Shown here one piece after another: positions 34,120-42,716 of a DNA stretch of 64,000 nucleotides; the stretch's first letter is position 1; the number at the start of each line of letters is the position of its first letter. A program made the position numbers and the translations under genes. The DNA lies in the NCBI RefSeq assembly GCF_000152985.1, contig NZ_CH672395.1:1687145-1751144 (forward strand). Reading direction: 5' to 3'. Source of the stretch: Leeuwenhoekiella blandensis MED217 (GTDB taxonomy: Bacteria; Bacteroidota; Bacteroidia; Flavobacteriales; Flavobacteriaceae). The notes beneath the pieces were generated by a model. The model had not been told where the DNA came from. It saw only the letters and a list, made by a program, of their open reading frames with translations, and did no database searches.

Positions 34120-34139
34120 AAAGATAAACACTATATTTG
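34110..34139 (+). promoter_or_regulatory. Promoter of the HxlR regulator gene
   Basis: TTTG (34110-34113), an 18-nt spacer and TATATTTG (34132-34139). It overlaps the inverted repeat at 34103-34119, which would allow autoregulation. Confidence 0.6.
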
Positions 34140-34209
34140 GAAGCTAAAAGAACTTACGTAAACGTGGTCTACTAACGTTGAAGTTAGTTTTGTTGAAAAT
34201 CAATTGATT

Positions 34210-34578
34210 ATGATGGAAAATTCTTTAAAAAAATATGCAGATGCTCAAAATTGTCCTGTGCGCAATGTGTTGGACCGTTTTGGTGATAAGTGGTCAACCT
34301 TAGTGCTGTTACTTCTAGAGGAGGTAGAAGTCTTGCGTTTTAATGAATTGCATAAAGCGATTGAGACCATTTCGCAAAAGATGCTCGCTGTTACCCTTAA
34401 GTCGTTAGAAGCAGACGGGTTAATCATCAGAAAACAGTATCAGGAAATTCCACCTCGAGTAGAGTATATGCTGAGTGCTCGTGGAGCTAGTTTGATGCCA
34501 CATATCAAAAGCTTAGTGCAGTGGGCAAATACTAATTTTGAAGCCATAGAACAATCGCGTGAGGCTTATAATAGATAA
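34210..34578 (+). CDS. HxlR family transcriptional regulator
   Basis: A 122-residue winged-helix protein. It has CPVRNVLDRFGDKWSTLVLLLL, RFNELHKAIETISQKMLAVTLKSLEADGLI (helix-turn-helix) and the wing PPRVEYMLSARG. A single cysteine near residue 14, in NCPVRN, is where QorR and YodB-type members sense oxidants or quinones. ATG 34210 (or the adjacent 34213) is preferred to TTG 34204. It is divergent from the QorB-like gene, with a palindrome between them. Confidence 0.93.
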   Translation: MMENSLKKYADAQNCPVRNVLDRFGDKWSTLVLLLLEEVEVLRFNELHKAIETISQKMLAVTLKSLEADGLIIRKQYQEIPPRVEYMLSARGASLMPHIKSLVQWANTNFEAIEQSREAYNR

Positions 34579-34606
34579 AGGCTCAATATCATTGAGCCTT
34601 TATCTT
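34575..34606 (+). terminator. Hairpin after the HxlR gene
   Basis: The stem AAAGGCTCAAT/ATTGAGCCTTT begins at the stop codon. The T-run is interrupted (TTTATCTT), so termination may be weak. Confidence 0.55.
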
Positions 34607-34629
34607 AGATCGTAGCATTTTAAACGGAG

Positions 34630-35034
34630 TTAATTCTTTTCAATATTTTGACTTTCTCCGGTCCAGTTTAAATAGCCTCCTTCCAGATCAAATATTTTGC
34701 TGAAGCCGGCATCTAGCATAAGTTGTGCAGCTTTTGCACTACGTCTTCCTGAACGGCAATAAATATAAACCGGCTTTGCTTTGTCAAGGTTTTTGATCTG
34801 TTCTTTAAAACTTTCTTCTTCTAAAACATTAATGTTAGTGGCACCTTCGATCTTCCCGGCTTCAAACTCTTCAGGTCTTCGCACGTCTATCAATTGAATG
34901 TTTCTTTTCAAACTTTCGGTATCCGAATGAATACTTGCCTCAAACAGTTCTTTGCTTAGAATCACATGTTCGCTTTCTTGCGCAAATACACCAAAGCTCA
35001 TTAAACACATACATAGATAAACGATCGTTCTCAT
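34630..35034 (-). CDS. Periplasmic single-domain rhodanese
   Basis: About 134 residues from the ATG at 35034, with a signal peptide ending FGVFAQ. One rhodanese domain follows, with RRPEEFEAGKIEGATNI and the active-site loop YCRSGRRSAKAA carrying the catalytic Cys. It would transfer sulfane sulfur in the periplasm. It starts 5 nt after the stop of the metallo-beta-lactamase–rhodanese gene, so the two are co-transcribed. A longer in-frame start at 35061 would overlap that gene. Confidence 0.9.
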   Translation of the reverse strand: MRTIVYLCMCLMSFGVFAQESEHVILSKELFEASIHSDTESLKRNIQLIDVRRPEEFEAGKIEGATNINVLEEESFKEQIKNLDKAKPVYIYCRSGRRSAKAAQLMLDAGFSKIFDLEGGYLNWTGESQNIEKN

Positions 35035-35039
35035 AGTTC

Positions 35040-36455
35040 TTATTTTAAGGTTGAAGGGCAAACGTAGTTTGTTTTAGGTAAGCTTATTTCCTTGATGGCT
35101 TTATAACCGCCCTGAACATCAACCAAATTATGAATACCTCGACTTTTTAATATGCTCGCAGCAATCATACTGCGATAGCCTCCTGCACAGTGTACATAAA
35201 ATTCTTGGTCTGAAGGAAATTCGCTAAGATGTTTGTTGATATAATCAAGCGGCGTACTTTGTGCTGCTTCAAGGTGTTCTGACTCAAACTCACCGGGTTT
35301 ACGCACATCAAAAATAGCTGTGTTTTTATCAGCTTTAGCGACGTGTTCTAGTTCACTTGCGGGTACAGATTTGACTGAATCTGTCTCTTTACCGGCAGCC
35401 TCCCAGGCAGCAAAGCCACCTTTTAGATAACCCAAGGTTTGATCAAAACCTACGCGAGATAATCTTGTGATCGTTTCTTCTTCACGACCTTCATCAGCGA
35501 CTAGAAGAATAGGTTGTTCAGTATCTGCTATAAGTGCACCTACCCAAGGAGCAAAACTTCCGTCTATACCAATAAATATAGATCGGGGAATATGTCCTTT
35601 AGCAAAATCAGCTGCTTTACGCACGTCTAAAATCACAGCTCCTGTTTCGTTAGCAGCAGCTTCAAAAGCATCTGGTGATAATTGTTGTGTACCGCGCTCT
35701 AAAACTTCGTCAATATGATCGTAACCCTCTTTATTCATTTTCACATTAAGCGGAAAATAAGAAGGAGGTGGAAGTAATCCATCGGTCACTTCAGCAATAA
35801 ATTCTTCTTTACTCATATCGGCGCGCAGGGCATAATTGGTTTTCTTTTGATTGCCTAACGTATCTACCGTTTCTTTACTCATATTCTTACCACAAGCCGA
35901 ACCTGCACCGTGAGCCGGATAAACTATAACATCGTCAGAAAGTGGCATAATTTTATTGCGAAGACTATCAAAGAGGAAGCCGGCAAGGTCTTCCTGCGTT
36001 AATTCTTTAGCTTTTTGTGCCAGATCAGGACGTCCTACATCACCTAAAAACAAGGTGTCTCCGCTAAAGATCGCGTGATCTTTTCCATTTTCATCAATGA
36101 GAAGATAGGTCGTACTTTCCATTGTGTGACCTGGGGTATGCAGCACTTTTATGGTAACGTCTCCCAATTTAAACTCCTGGTTATCTTCTGCAATAACGGC
36201 CTCAAAAGAAGGGTTTGCCTTAGGGCCATAAATAATTTGGGCACCGGTCTCTTTGGCAAGAGTCACGTGGCCACTTACAAAGTCGGCGTGAAAATGCGTT
36301 TCAAAAATATACTTGATTTTGGCTTGAGCAGCTTCAGCTTTTTCCATATAAGGCTTCACTTCTCGCAGCGGATCTACGATCGCAACTTCACCTTTACTTT
36401 CTATATAATAAGCTCCCTGAGCTAAACAACCGGTATAAATTTGTTCTATTTTCAT
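35040..36455 (-). CDS. Metallo-beta-lactamase–double rhodanese fusion (persulfide dioxygenase-like)
   Basis: 471 residues from the ATG at 36455. The N-terminal MBL domain has THFHADFVSGH (His54-x-His56-x-Asp58), HTPGHT and FSGDTLFLGDVGRPDL, as in ETHE1-type persulfide dioxygenases. Two rhodanese domains follow. In the first (about 258-355) the active-site loop reads VADEGREEE with no Cys, so it is probably inactive. In the second (about 370-465) it reads HCAGGYRSM with Cys. The likely role is oxidation of sulfane sulfur or persulfides, in an operon with the periplasmic rhodanese. Confidence 0.92.
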   Translation of the reverse strand: MKIEQIYTGCLAQGAYYIESKGEVAIVDPLREVKPYMEKAEAAQAKIKYIFETHFHADFVSGHVTLAKETGAQIIYGPKANPSFEAVIAEDNQEFKLGDVTIKVLHTPGHTMESTTYLLIDENGKDHAIFSGDTLFLGDVGRPDLAQKAKELTQEDLAGFLFDSLRNKIMPLSDDVIVYPAHGAGSACGKNMSKETVDTLGNQKKTNYALRADMSKEEFIAEVTDGLLPPPSYFPLNVKMNKEGYDHIDEVLERGTQQLSPDAFEAAANETGAVILDVRKAADFAKGHIPRSIFIGIDGSFAPWVGALIADTEQPILLVADEGREEETITRLSRVGFDQTLGYLKGGFAAWEAAGKETDSVKSVPASELEHVAKADKNTAIFDVRKPGEFESEHLEAAQSTPLDYINKHLSEFPSDQEFYVHCAGGYRSMIAASILKSRGIHNLVDVQGGYKAIKEISLPKTNYVCPSTLK

Positions 36456-36479
36456 GATACGTATTGTTAATTTCTTGTA

Positions 36480-36487
36480 CAAAGATA
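36480..36487 (-). promoter_or_regulatory. Candidate -7 box of the persulfide operon
   Basis: TATCTTTG on the minus strand lies 25 nt upstream of the ATG at 36455 and overlaps the upstream in-frame ATG at 36482. This argues for the shorter protein. Confidence 0.5.
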
Positions 36488-36549
36488 GGGTAGCTTATCC
36501 ACTCACTGGGTAACTAGGGTTACATTCCTAAAAAGCCAGAGGCGAACTA

Positions 36550-39500
36550 TCAATTTCCAAAACGAATACTGAATTGCAACCTGCCACCTTCACTGCCTGT
36601 AAAATAACCAAAACTACTATTGAAAAAACCGCCCATACTCAGATTAATTCCGCCACCGTAGCTGTCATGCCATACCTTTGATGCTTCCTGATTGAACCAA
36701 ACGCGTCCCAAATCATAGCCTACAAATATGCTGGATTGAATAGGGAAAATAGCCGTTTTTAAAGGTTTGATTTTGTAGCGTAAATCTGCCGAGCCCCGCA
36801 ACGCCTGATCTCCTGTAAACCGATCTAAGCGATAACTTCGCAAGCCGGAATTACCACCTAGTCGTGCCGATTGATAAAAGGGAATCGCATTTCCAAAACG
36901 CAATTGACCGGCGATTTCACTTTTTAAAACCAGGTCTCTCGAGGTATCGATAGCATTCCAAAACGTGATTTTTGGGTCTGCAGCAAATACGGTTTCTTCG
37001 CTGTCTAAATGATCACTGTAATAGCCTGAAGCAATAAAATGCATTCCTCTTGTAGGAAAGTTTGAGTTGTCTACACTCTTGTAGGAATAAATAGTGTTTA
37101 AAGTTATATTGTTATTGTTATTCAGGTTTTTAAGTGGTGTTGATGGAAGTGTTTCTTCAACATTGAAATTTTGATAAGCGATACTCGTTTCAAATGAACT
37201 ACCATATTCTCCGATGTAATACACGCCTGCTTCAGCCTCAAATTTTTGTAAGAACACCCGATTTGTATCAAAATTTGAAGCTGTATTTGTTGTTTCATTT
37301 CCAAAGCCAAAAAAGTTTTCGGTATAATTATTTGTAGTTGCCAGAGCGGCAATTTTTAGATTCCATTCAGGAAATAAATTTGCCGAATGGTATTCAGTTT
37401 TAAAAATTGCAGCCTGAGTCAATGAAAAATATTGAGCATCTATTACAAATTGAGAAGTAAAAGGATGACGTTCAAAACCCATTTTTTGACTTGCAAATCT
37501 TAAATGCGGAGCAAGCCCCCAATCTGGATTATAGGGCAATGCTAAACCTATTTTCTTCGCACTTTCCGGGCGACGCTCTGAGTCATAAATATGATTCTCA
37601 TAAACACTGCTGAAACGCTTACGCGCTCCTCCTAAATTTTTGATTTCGTTGTCCTCGGGTTGGTCAAAGAGGGTTATGCCTTTTCCGTTTTCTAAATCGT
37701 AAACATCTTCGTCTTGTCCTCCGGAAATCACGATTTTTAATTTACCGGTTCCCGGGCCGTTAGCTGTAAAAACGTCATCATCATCCAGACCGTAAATCCA
37801 TATTTCCTTGGTTTCATCAGGATTAAAGTTTCGATTAAATAACTCATAGCCGTCTGCTCCATCTTTGATACGATAGGCTTTTATGGTAGTGCTTCCGTCT
37901 GCATTGCGGGTGATGTAAAAGTGATCATCCTTGTCGGTACCTTTCAAGGTTTGAAACTTGATAAAGTAGTCGTAGTAGCGCTCTACAATACTGGTGAGAT
38001 TGTCCTTTCGCTTTAACAAATCGCTTTGTAAAGCCAACCAATCCTCATCCTGAACTTCTTTAGGCATTTCTTTAAAGGCTGTTGAGACTACTTCTGGAGT
38101 AATGTGTTCTTGAATATAGCGTACCGCCTCTAGCCAGTCACTTTTATTAGTTTTCTGAAGTAGCGCGCGATCAAGGTTGATGGCGCTTTCACTGAATTTT
38201 TCTACAAATTCTATATCAGGTCCGTAATTACCGAGTTCGCGTGTTCCCGGCATAAATTTTTGCAGGGTTTTGATAAACGAGCCATCAAACTTTGAAAATA
38301 CTTGGTCACGATCCCGTGGGATGGCGATAAAATTAACCACGTCATCATCGTCCTCACGCTCTGCCCAACGCCATTGATCTTCGTGACGATCCCAGTCGCC
38401 TACAAGCATATCAAAAACACGGGCGCGTATATAATCTTGTTCTTCCACCTGATTTTTTTCATCTTCCCGAATCGCCTCAAACAAATCTGCTGTGCTTTCA
38501 ACATCATCGTTAAAACCAAACATATGTTCCCCGTTAAAGTCGTCATCAGGCTTTTCTACGACCATATAAAGTCGATTTCCGTGGGTTTCATTAAAATCGC
38601 CTAACATTTTATGTTTTGGTATATAAAATACTTTAGGATGCGTGTGGTTGAGGTTTGCAGCTCCTGCTAATCTAGGAATTGCAAAAGCACCATAAGGATG
38701 TGAAGCGGTATAAAAATCTTCAATAATTCGCGCAGGAATCGTACCCGAAAAATACGTTTCAGCATCAAGATTATCATAACCCGAGGACTTTAAAAAGGAA
38801 AAAGGATCTTTTGCTAAAGCGCGCATATTGTACTCGCGATCCTCTTTATCAACGAGTCTAAGCGATTGGGTTTGATGTCCGCCACCGGCACGTTCTACTT
38901 CAAGACCGCCGTGCAGCGTATCGATAACGGCGACTTCAGCATTGATTTCTAAACCGTATAAATCTCTGTAATGTTTACCCCAAAACTTCTCGTAACGCTT
39001 AGAAACAGTAACATCTTCTTTTGGGTAAATGCTAGCCTTTTCTGTAGTGCTGAATCTTGCCGGTAAGGAGTCTACGGGATACGGCTGTGGTTGCTCATAG
39101 GCGGTTTTGGCATAGCGTTCTACAAGTTGTTGCTCTTCATTAAGCTCATAAAAATGTACGGAAGTAGCCCCGTTCTCAAACAAACGCAATTCAGTAAAAC
39201 CCGGTTGCACCGAAGCAAATAAACCGTCTTTCCCTAACCGCGCATATTCGGTTTTACTGCCGGTACCAGAAATGATCTGGCGTATGTTTTCATTTTCGAT
39301 GTATTGCATAGAATGCTCGTGAGCAGAGAGGACAAACAGGCGTGGCAGATCGATCGCCATTTTTTTAATTTCGGTCATCAAGTCATTCATCAACGGATTG
39401 AATTGATCCTGCTTTGAAATTCCGCCTTGTGTTCTTGCAAACGCCCATAGAAAACCAGCAAATGGGACAAATGCATTTTCAGCAGAAGGTCTGTACAACG

Positions 39501-40218
39501 CACGCGTGCTCATCTCACCGCCGTAAATTCCGTTAGAATATAAGGGGTGATGCATTACCAGAAGAATGTTCTTGTGTCTTACTTTGCGCGCCTCATCCTT
39601 TAAAACGGTGATGAATTGTTCGCGGGTCTTAATGTTGCATTTATCATTAAAGCCGGCATCTTTGCTCCAATCCTCAATATACCATTGCGAATCTACAATG
39701 ATAATCTCATTTTCGTCGTCAACAGTAATTTGTTCTATGGGACAGCCATTTTCAGGTTGAAAATGATTGTCTTTGCCCATTTGTTTTTCGATAAAATCTT
39801 CAATTTTTTCCAGACCATCTACGCCGTGATCATTCCAATCATTTTCCCCGGGAATGATCAAGGTTTCACCTTTAAAGTCTTCGATCAGACTTATTATTTC
39901 CTGTAACTGACTTTTGTTATTCTCTTGTTCTAGCTTATTGGCATACACATTATCTCCTAAAATCATCAAATAATCATCCTCTTGAGCCTGTTCTTTTTGA
40001 AAGCTTGTAAATGCTTTTAGAAGCGATGCATTAGGCCCTTTTTTGTCGGCGCCTAAGTTGCCCAACATATAAATGCTGCGATAGTTTGAACTATCTGTTC
40101 TTAGTGGAGTTTTTTCGTCTTGTGCGTTGCGAAATTGAGTGCGCTTACTGGCACAAGAATCGCCTAAAATAAGAATTGAAAGTATTGAAAAACAGTATGA
40201 TAATCTGCGGGTAAGCAT
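36550..40218 (-). CDS. Metallophosphoesterase fused to an outer-membrane beta-barrel
   Basis: A 1222-residue protein. The N-terminus has a signal with LGDSC (possible lipoprotein). Residues about 45-370 form a calcineurin-like phosphoesterase with GDNVYANK, PGENDWNDHG, MHHPLYSNG and SAHEHSMQY as metal ligands. Residues about 400-830 form a linker domain with long Asp/Glu-rich stretches. From about 880 onward the sequence is beta-strand rich and ends in LQFSIRFGN, like Omp85/surface-antigen barrels, with GNSGLRSYRLDRFTGDQALRGSADLRYKI as the barrel motif. It may place a phosphatase at the outer membrane. The substrate is unknown. Confidence 0.87.
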   Translation of the reverse strand: MLTRRLSYCFSILSILILGDSCASKRTQFRNAQDEKTPLRTDSSNYRSIYMLGNLGADKKGPNASLLKAFTSFQKEQAQEDDYLMILGDNVYANKLEQENNKSQLQEIISLIEDFKGETLIIPGENDWNDHGVDGLEKIEDFIEKQMGKDNHFQPENGCPIEQITVDDENEIIIVDSQWYIEDWSKDAGFNDKCNIKTREQFITVLKDEARKVRHKNILLVMHHPLYSNGIYGGEMSTRALYRPSAENAFVPFAGFLWAFARTQGGISKQDQFNPLMNDLMTEIKKMAIDLPRLFVLSAHEHSMQYIENENIRQIISGTGSKTEYARLGKDGLFASVQPGFTELRLFENGATSVHFYELNEEQQLVERYAKTAYEQPQPYPVDSLPARFSTTEKASIYPKEDVTVSKRYEKFWGKHYRDLYGLEINAEVAVIDTLHGGLEVERAGGGHQTQSLRLVDKEDREYNMRALAKDPFSFLKSSGYDNLDAETYFSGTIPARIIEDFYTASHPYGAFAIPRLAGAANLNHTHPKVFYIPKHKMLGDFNETHGNRLYMVVEKPDDDFNGEHMFGFNDDVESTADLFEAIREDEKNQVEEQDYIRARVFDMLVGDWDRHEDQWRWAEREDDDDVVNFIAIPRDRDQVFSKFDGSFIKTLQKFMPGTRELGNYGPDIEFVEKFSESAINLDRALLQKTNKSDWLEAVRYIQEHITPEVVSTAFKEMPKEVQDEDWLALQSDLLKRKDNLTSIVERYYDYFIKFQTLKGTDKDDHFYITRNADGSTTIKAYRIKDGADGYELFNRNFNPDETKEIWIYGLDDDDVFTANGPGTGKLKIVISGGQDEDVYDLENGKGITLFDQPEDNEIKNLGGARKRFSSVYENHIYDSERRPESAKKIGLALPYNPDWGLAPHLRFASQKMGFERHPFTSQFVIDAQYFSLTQAAIFKTEYHSANLFPEWNLKIAALATTNNYTENFFGFGNETTNTASNFDTNRVFLQKFEAEAGVYYIGEYGSSFETSIAYQNFNVEETLPSTPLKNLNNNNNITLNTIYSYKSVDNSNFPTRGMHFIASGYYSDHLDSEETVFAADPKITFWNAIDTSRDLVLKSEIAGQLRFGNAIPFYQSARLGGNSGLRSYRLDRFTGDQALRGSADLRYKIKPLKTAIFPIQSSIFVGYDLGRVWFNQEASKVWHDSYGGGINLSMGGFFNSSFGYFTGSEGGRLQFSIRFGN

Positions 40219-40596
40219 AGGTTAGGGTGTAGGTTTTAAACAAAATTATTAAATATGCTGAGCGCCAAAAGTTTTTGTGTGATTGTTAACGTTCTGCACA
40301 TTTACAGTTGAGTCTTCAAATACTACAGTTGAGTACGTTTTCTTATAATGTAGGAGGCTTATTTTAAATCTTTGCTCAAGAATCAAGAAACTAACAATTA
40401 TGGTAAGAATTTTAATCTGGGCCTTAGATCTTTTACTTTCAGTAAATGGTATCAACAACGATACTGAAGCACTTCATCAATGCGAAAGAAACAGCCTAAA
40501 TGTACCTGCCCAAACCACTGCTTTGATTTTTAAAGATTGTGATACCTTTAAAGCAGGAATGAATCTGGGTGTGCGCATCTTTGAATACCAACAATT
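40219..40596. other. 378-nt intergenic region with a possible small ORF
   Basis: Minus strand: a fair promoter for the 1222-residue gene (CAAAATTA at 40241-40248 and CAAA at 40266-40269, i.e. TTTG, 17 nt, TAATTTTG). Plus strand: a 66-codon frame from ATG 40400 to TGA 40598-40600 that overlaps the kinase start by 4 nt (ATGA). Its product (MVRILIWALDLLL…IFEYQQL) looks like no family and has no clear signal. It may be a leader ORF, a decayed gene or chance. Confidence 0.4.
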
Positions 40597-41934
40597 ATGA
40601 CATATTTTTTAAAGGAATTGGGTAAAGCATTTATCGTAGGTTGTGCTATTTATGTAGTCTTTCTTGCGATACACCTGCTGGGTGGCGGCGGTTTGGAATT
40701 CAACGCTGCGCTTGCAGAGGATTTTGGGATTAGCATGCTATACTCTGTGGTACTGTATTTGCTAAATATGCAGATCTTCACCTTTTTCTTTGACAAATAC
40801 AAAACTTCGCTTTATACCTACAATCATCTGGTAAAAGCCATTCCGGCAAGTGTTGTGGTTACTGTTGTTGGGGTGTTTTTCATTCGGTTGTTTATTATCG
40901 TGGTGCTATATGGTATGAGCATCACGTATTTTATTACTGAAGAAAAGATCATCGACTATAGTATTCCACTTGTGGTGGCTTTAGTTTGTAATGCGATTTT
41001 TTACTTCTTCTTTTATTATCGCTATAAAAAAGAACGTCAGGTAAAGGAGCAAAAGATCATTGCTGGTACGGCTTCGGCACAATTTGATGCTTTAAAAAAT
41101 CAGCTAGATCCTCATTTTTTATTCAATAGTTTAAATGTACTCACCAGTCTTATTGAAGAAAACCCGATACAAGCGCAGAAGTTCACGACCTCCCTTTCAA
41201 AAGTGTATCGTTATGTACTTGAGCAGAAAAATAAGGAGCTCATTTCTTTAGGTGAAGAACTGGCCTTTGCTAAAACGTATATGACTTTGCTTAAAATGCG
41301 TTATGAAGACAGTATCGTTTTTGAACTTCCGGAAGCGGTAAAAGATGCTGATGCAAAAGTGGTCCCGCTGGCTTTGCAATTGCTGCTGGAGAATGCGGTA
41401 AAACACAATGTGGTAAGCGGCAATCATAAGCTTTATATACGTATTGAAGAAGAAGCCGATTATCTGGTAGTGCGTAATAATCTTCAGCCTAAAAAAGTGA
41501 TGTCAAAAAGCAGCGGAGTAGGGCTTATCAACATCAGACAGCGCTATGGACTCCTGACACAACGGGATGTACTTATAAGCAAAACAGAATTAGAATTTAT
41601 AATCAAAATACCAAAACTTACTCGTCAATTAAAAACAGCAGTTATGAATACCGAGCAATACCTTTCTGACAAAAAATATGCGATGGCAAAAGAACATGTG
41701 GAAGAACTTAAAGGCTTCTACATCAACTTGGTGCTTTATTGTCTCATCATTCCCGGTCTCATTCTTTTAAATATGTATACGACACGTTTTCCTTGGGCGA
41801 TTTTCCCTGCTTTGGGTTGGGGATTGGGCGTACTTTTTCACGGTTCGGAGGTTTTTGGATGGAATCCATTTTTAGGCAAAGACTGGGAGGAGCGTAAGAT
41901 AAGAGAGCTTATGCGTAAAGATCAAAACAAATAA
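40597..41934 (+). CDS. LytS-type sensor histidine kinase with C-terminal 2TM domain
   Basis: A 445-residue protein. The N-terminal membrane part (residues about 10-140) has four hydrophobic segments. The His_kinase dimerisation segment is FDALKNQLDPHFLFNSLNVLTSLI, with phospho-acceptor His173. The ATPase motif is PLALQLLLENAVKHNV (about 258), with SSGVGLINIRQRYGLL. Residues 350-445, starting at an internal Met, form a 2TM domain (YAMAKEHVEELKGFYINLVLYC … WNPFLGKDWEERKIRELM) very like the free proteins encoded just downstream. It should signal to the LytTR regulator at 42717. Confidence 0.93.
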   Translation: MTYFLKELGKAFIVGCAIYVVFLAIHLLGGGGLEFNAALAEDFGISMLYSVVLYLLNMQIFTFFFDKYKTSLYTYNHLVKAIPASVVVTVVGVFFIRLFIIVVLYGMSITYFITEEKIIDYSIPLVVALVCNAIFYFFFYYRYKKERQVKEQKIIAGTASAQFDALKNQLDPHFLFNSLNVLTSLIEENPIQAQKFTTSLSKVYRYVLEQKNKELISLGEELAFAKTYMTLLKMRYEDSIVFELPEAVKDADAKVVPLALQLLLENAVKHNVVSGNHKLYIRIEEEADYLVVRNNLQPKKVMSKSSGVGLINIRQRYGLLTQRDVLISKTELEFIIKIPKLTRQLKTAVMNTEQYLSDKKYAMAKEHVEELKGFYINLVLYCLIIPGLILLNMYTTRFPWAIFPALGWGLGVLFHGSEVFGWNPFLGKDWEERKIRELMRKDQNK

Positions 41935-42037
41935 CTACAGTTCAGCAATCAAAAATGACAATCGGGTAATACTAAGTTTTATTCCTGTTGTAATTCTAGC
42001 AATTTTGAATTGTAATTAATCATTAAAACCTTCAGCA

Positions 42038-42352
42038 ATGGAAAATTTTGATAAAGAAAACAGATACCTTCAGGCTAAAGAAAAAGTAAAAGAGATCAAA
42101 AAGTTTTATGGTAGCCTCATCAGCTATGTGATCGTAATTGGCGCACTAGCCGCTTTAAACTATTGGGTTGATCAACTGCGCCATCCTTGGTTTTTATGGG
42201 CAGCATTTGGATGGGGATTGGGTTTAATATTTCAAGCAGCCAAGGCATTTGACTGGAATCCGTTTATTAGTAAAGACTGGGAAGAACGCAAAATAAAAGA
42301 ATATATGGAGCGCGATTCTAAGTCACAATCAAATATGGGAAGATGGGAATAA
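42038..42352 (+). CDS. 2TM domain protein (free copy 1)
   Basis: A 104-residue protein. A short charged N-terminal helix (YLQAKEKVKEIKKFYGSL) is followed by two transmembrane helices (about 28-45 and 55-72) and the conserved end WNPFISKDWEERKIKEYMERD. It is closely similar to the C-terminal domain of the kinase encoded upstream. It lies between the kinase and its response regulator in a tight cluster, so a role in modulating kinase signalling is likely. This is an inference. Confidence 0.9.
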   Translation: MENFDKENRYLQAKEKVKEIKKFYGSLISYVIVIGALAALNYWVDQLRHPWFLWAAFGWGLGLIFQAAKAFDWNPFISKDWEERKIKEYMERDSKSQSNMGRWE

Positions 42353-42366
42353 GAAACACAAAAGTT

Positions 42367-42702
42367 ATGAACGAGCAAGAATCCTCATTTGAGCGTGCGC
42401 AAAAACACGTTCAAGATCTTAAAGGCTGGTACAATCATTTACTGGTTTATGTTGTGGTAAATTCGGCATATTTACTGTTTTATTTTGGTCTTTTTGACCG
42501 CGGAGCCATAAGCAGTTACATCCCGTGGTGGTCGCCGGTTATTATGTTGGTAGTCTGGGGAATTAGCGTTGGAATTCATTTTATTGTAGTAAATAAAGGT
42601 AATTTTATCAATAGGTCATATAAAAACTGGGAAAACCGAAAGATCAAAGAATTTCTGGAACGCGAAGAGGCAAAACAAGCTGATATCAATAAATGGGAAT
42701 AA
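42367..42702 (+). CDS. 2TM domain protein (free copy 2)
   Basis: A 111-residue protein from the ATG at 42367. The alternative ATG at 42343 overlaps the previous gene by 10 nt. The layout is the same: a charged helix FERAQKHVQDLKGWYNHLLVY, two transmembrane helices, and the end RSYKNWENRKIKEFLEREE. It is more diverged than copy 1, and WNPF is replaced. It is 14 nt before the response regulator gene. Confidence 0.88.
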   Translation: MNEQESSFERAQKHVQDLKGWYNHLLVYVVVNSAYLLFYFGLFDRGAISSYIPWWSPVIMLVVWGISVGIHFIVVNKGNFINRSYKNWENRKIKEFLEREEAKQADINKWE

Positions 42703-42716
42703 AAGCACTGTAAATT

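Noticed and set aside
40249-40458. 69-codon minus-strand frame upstream of the phosphoesterase-barrel gene
   Set aside because: It contains the promoter boxes of that gene and has no recognisable protein character.
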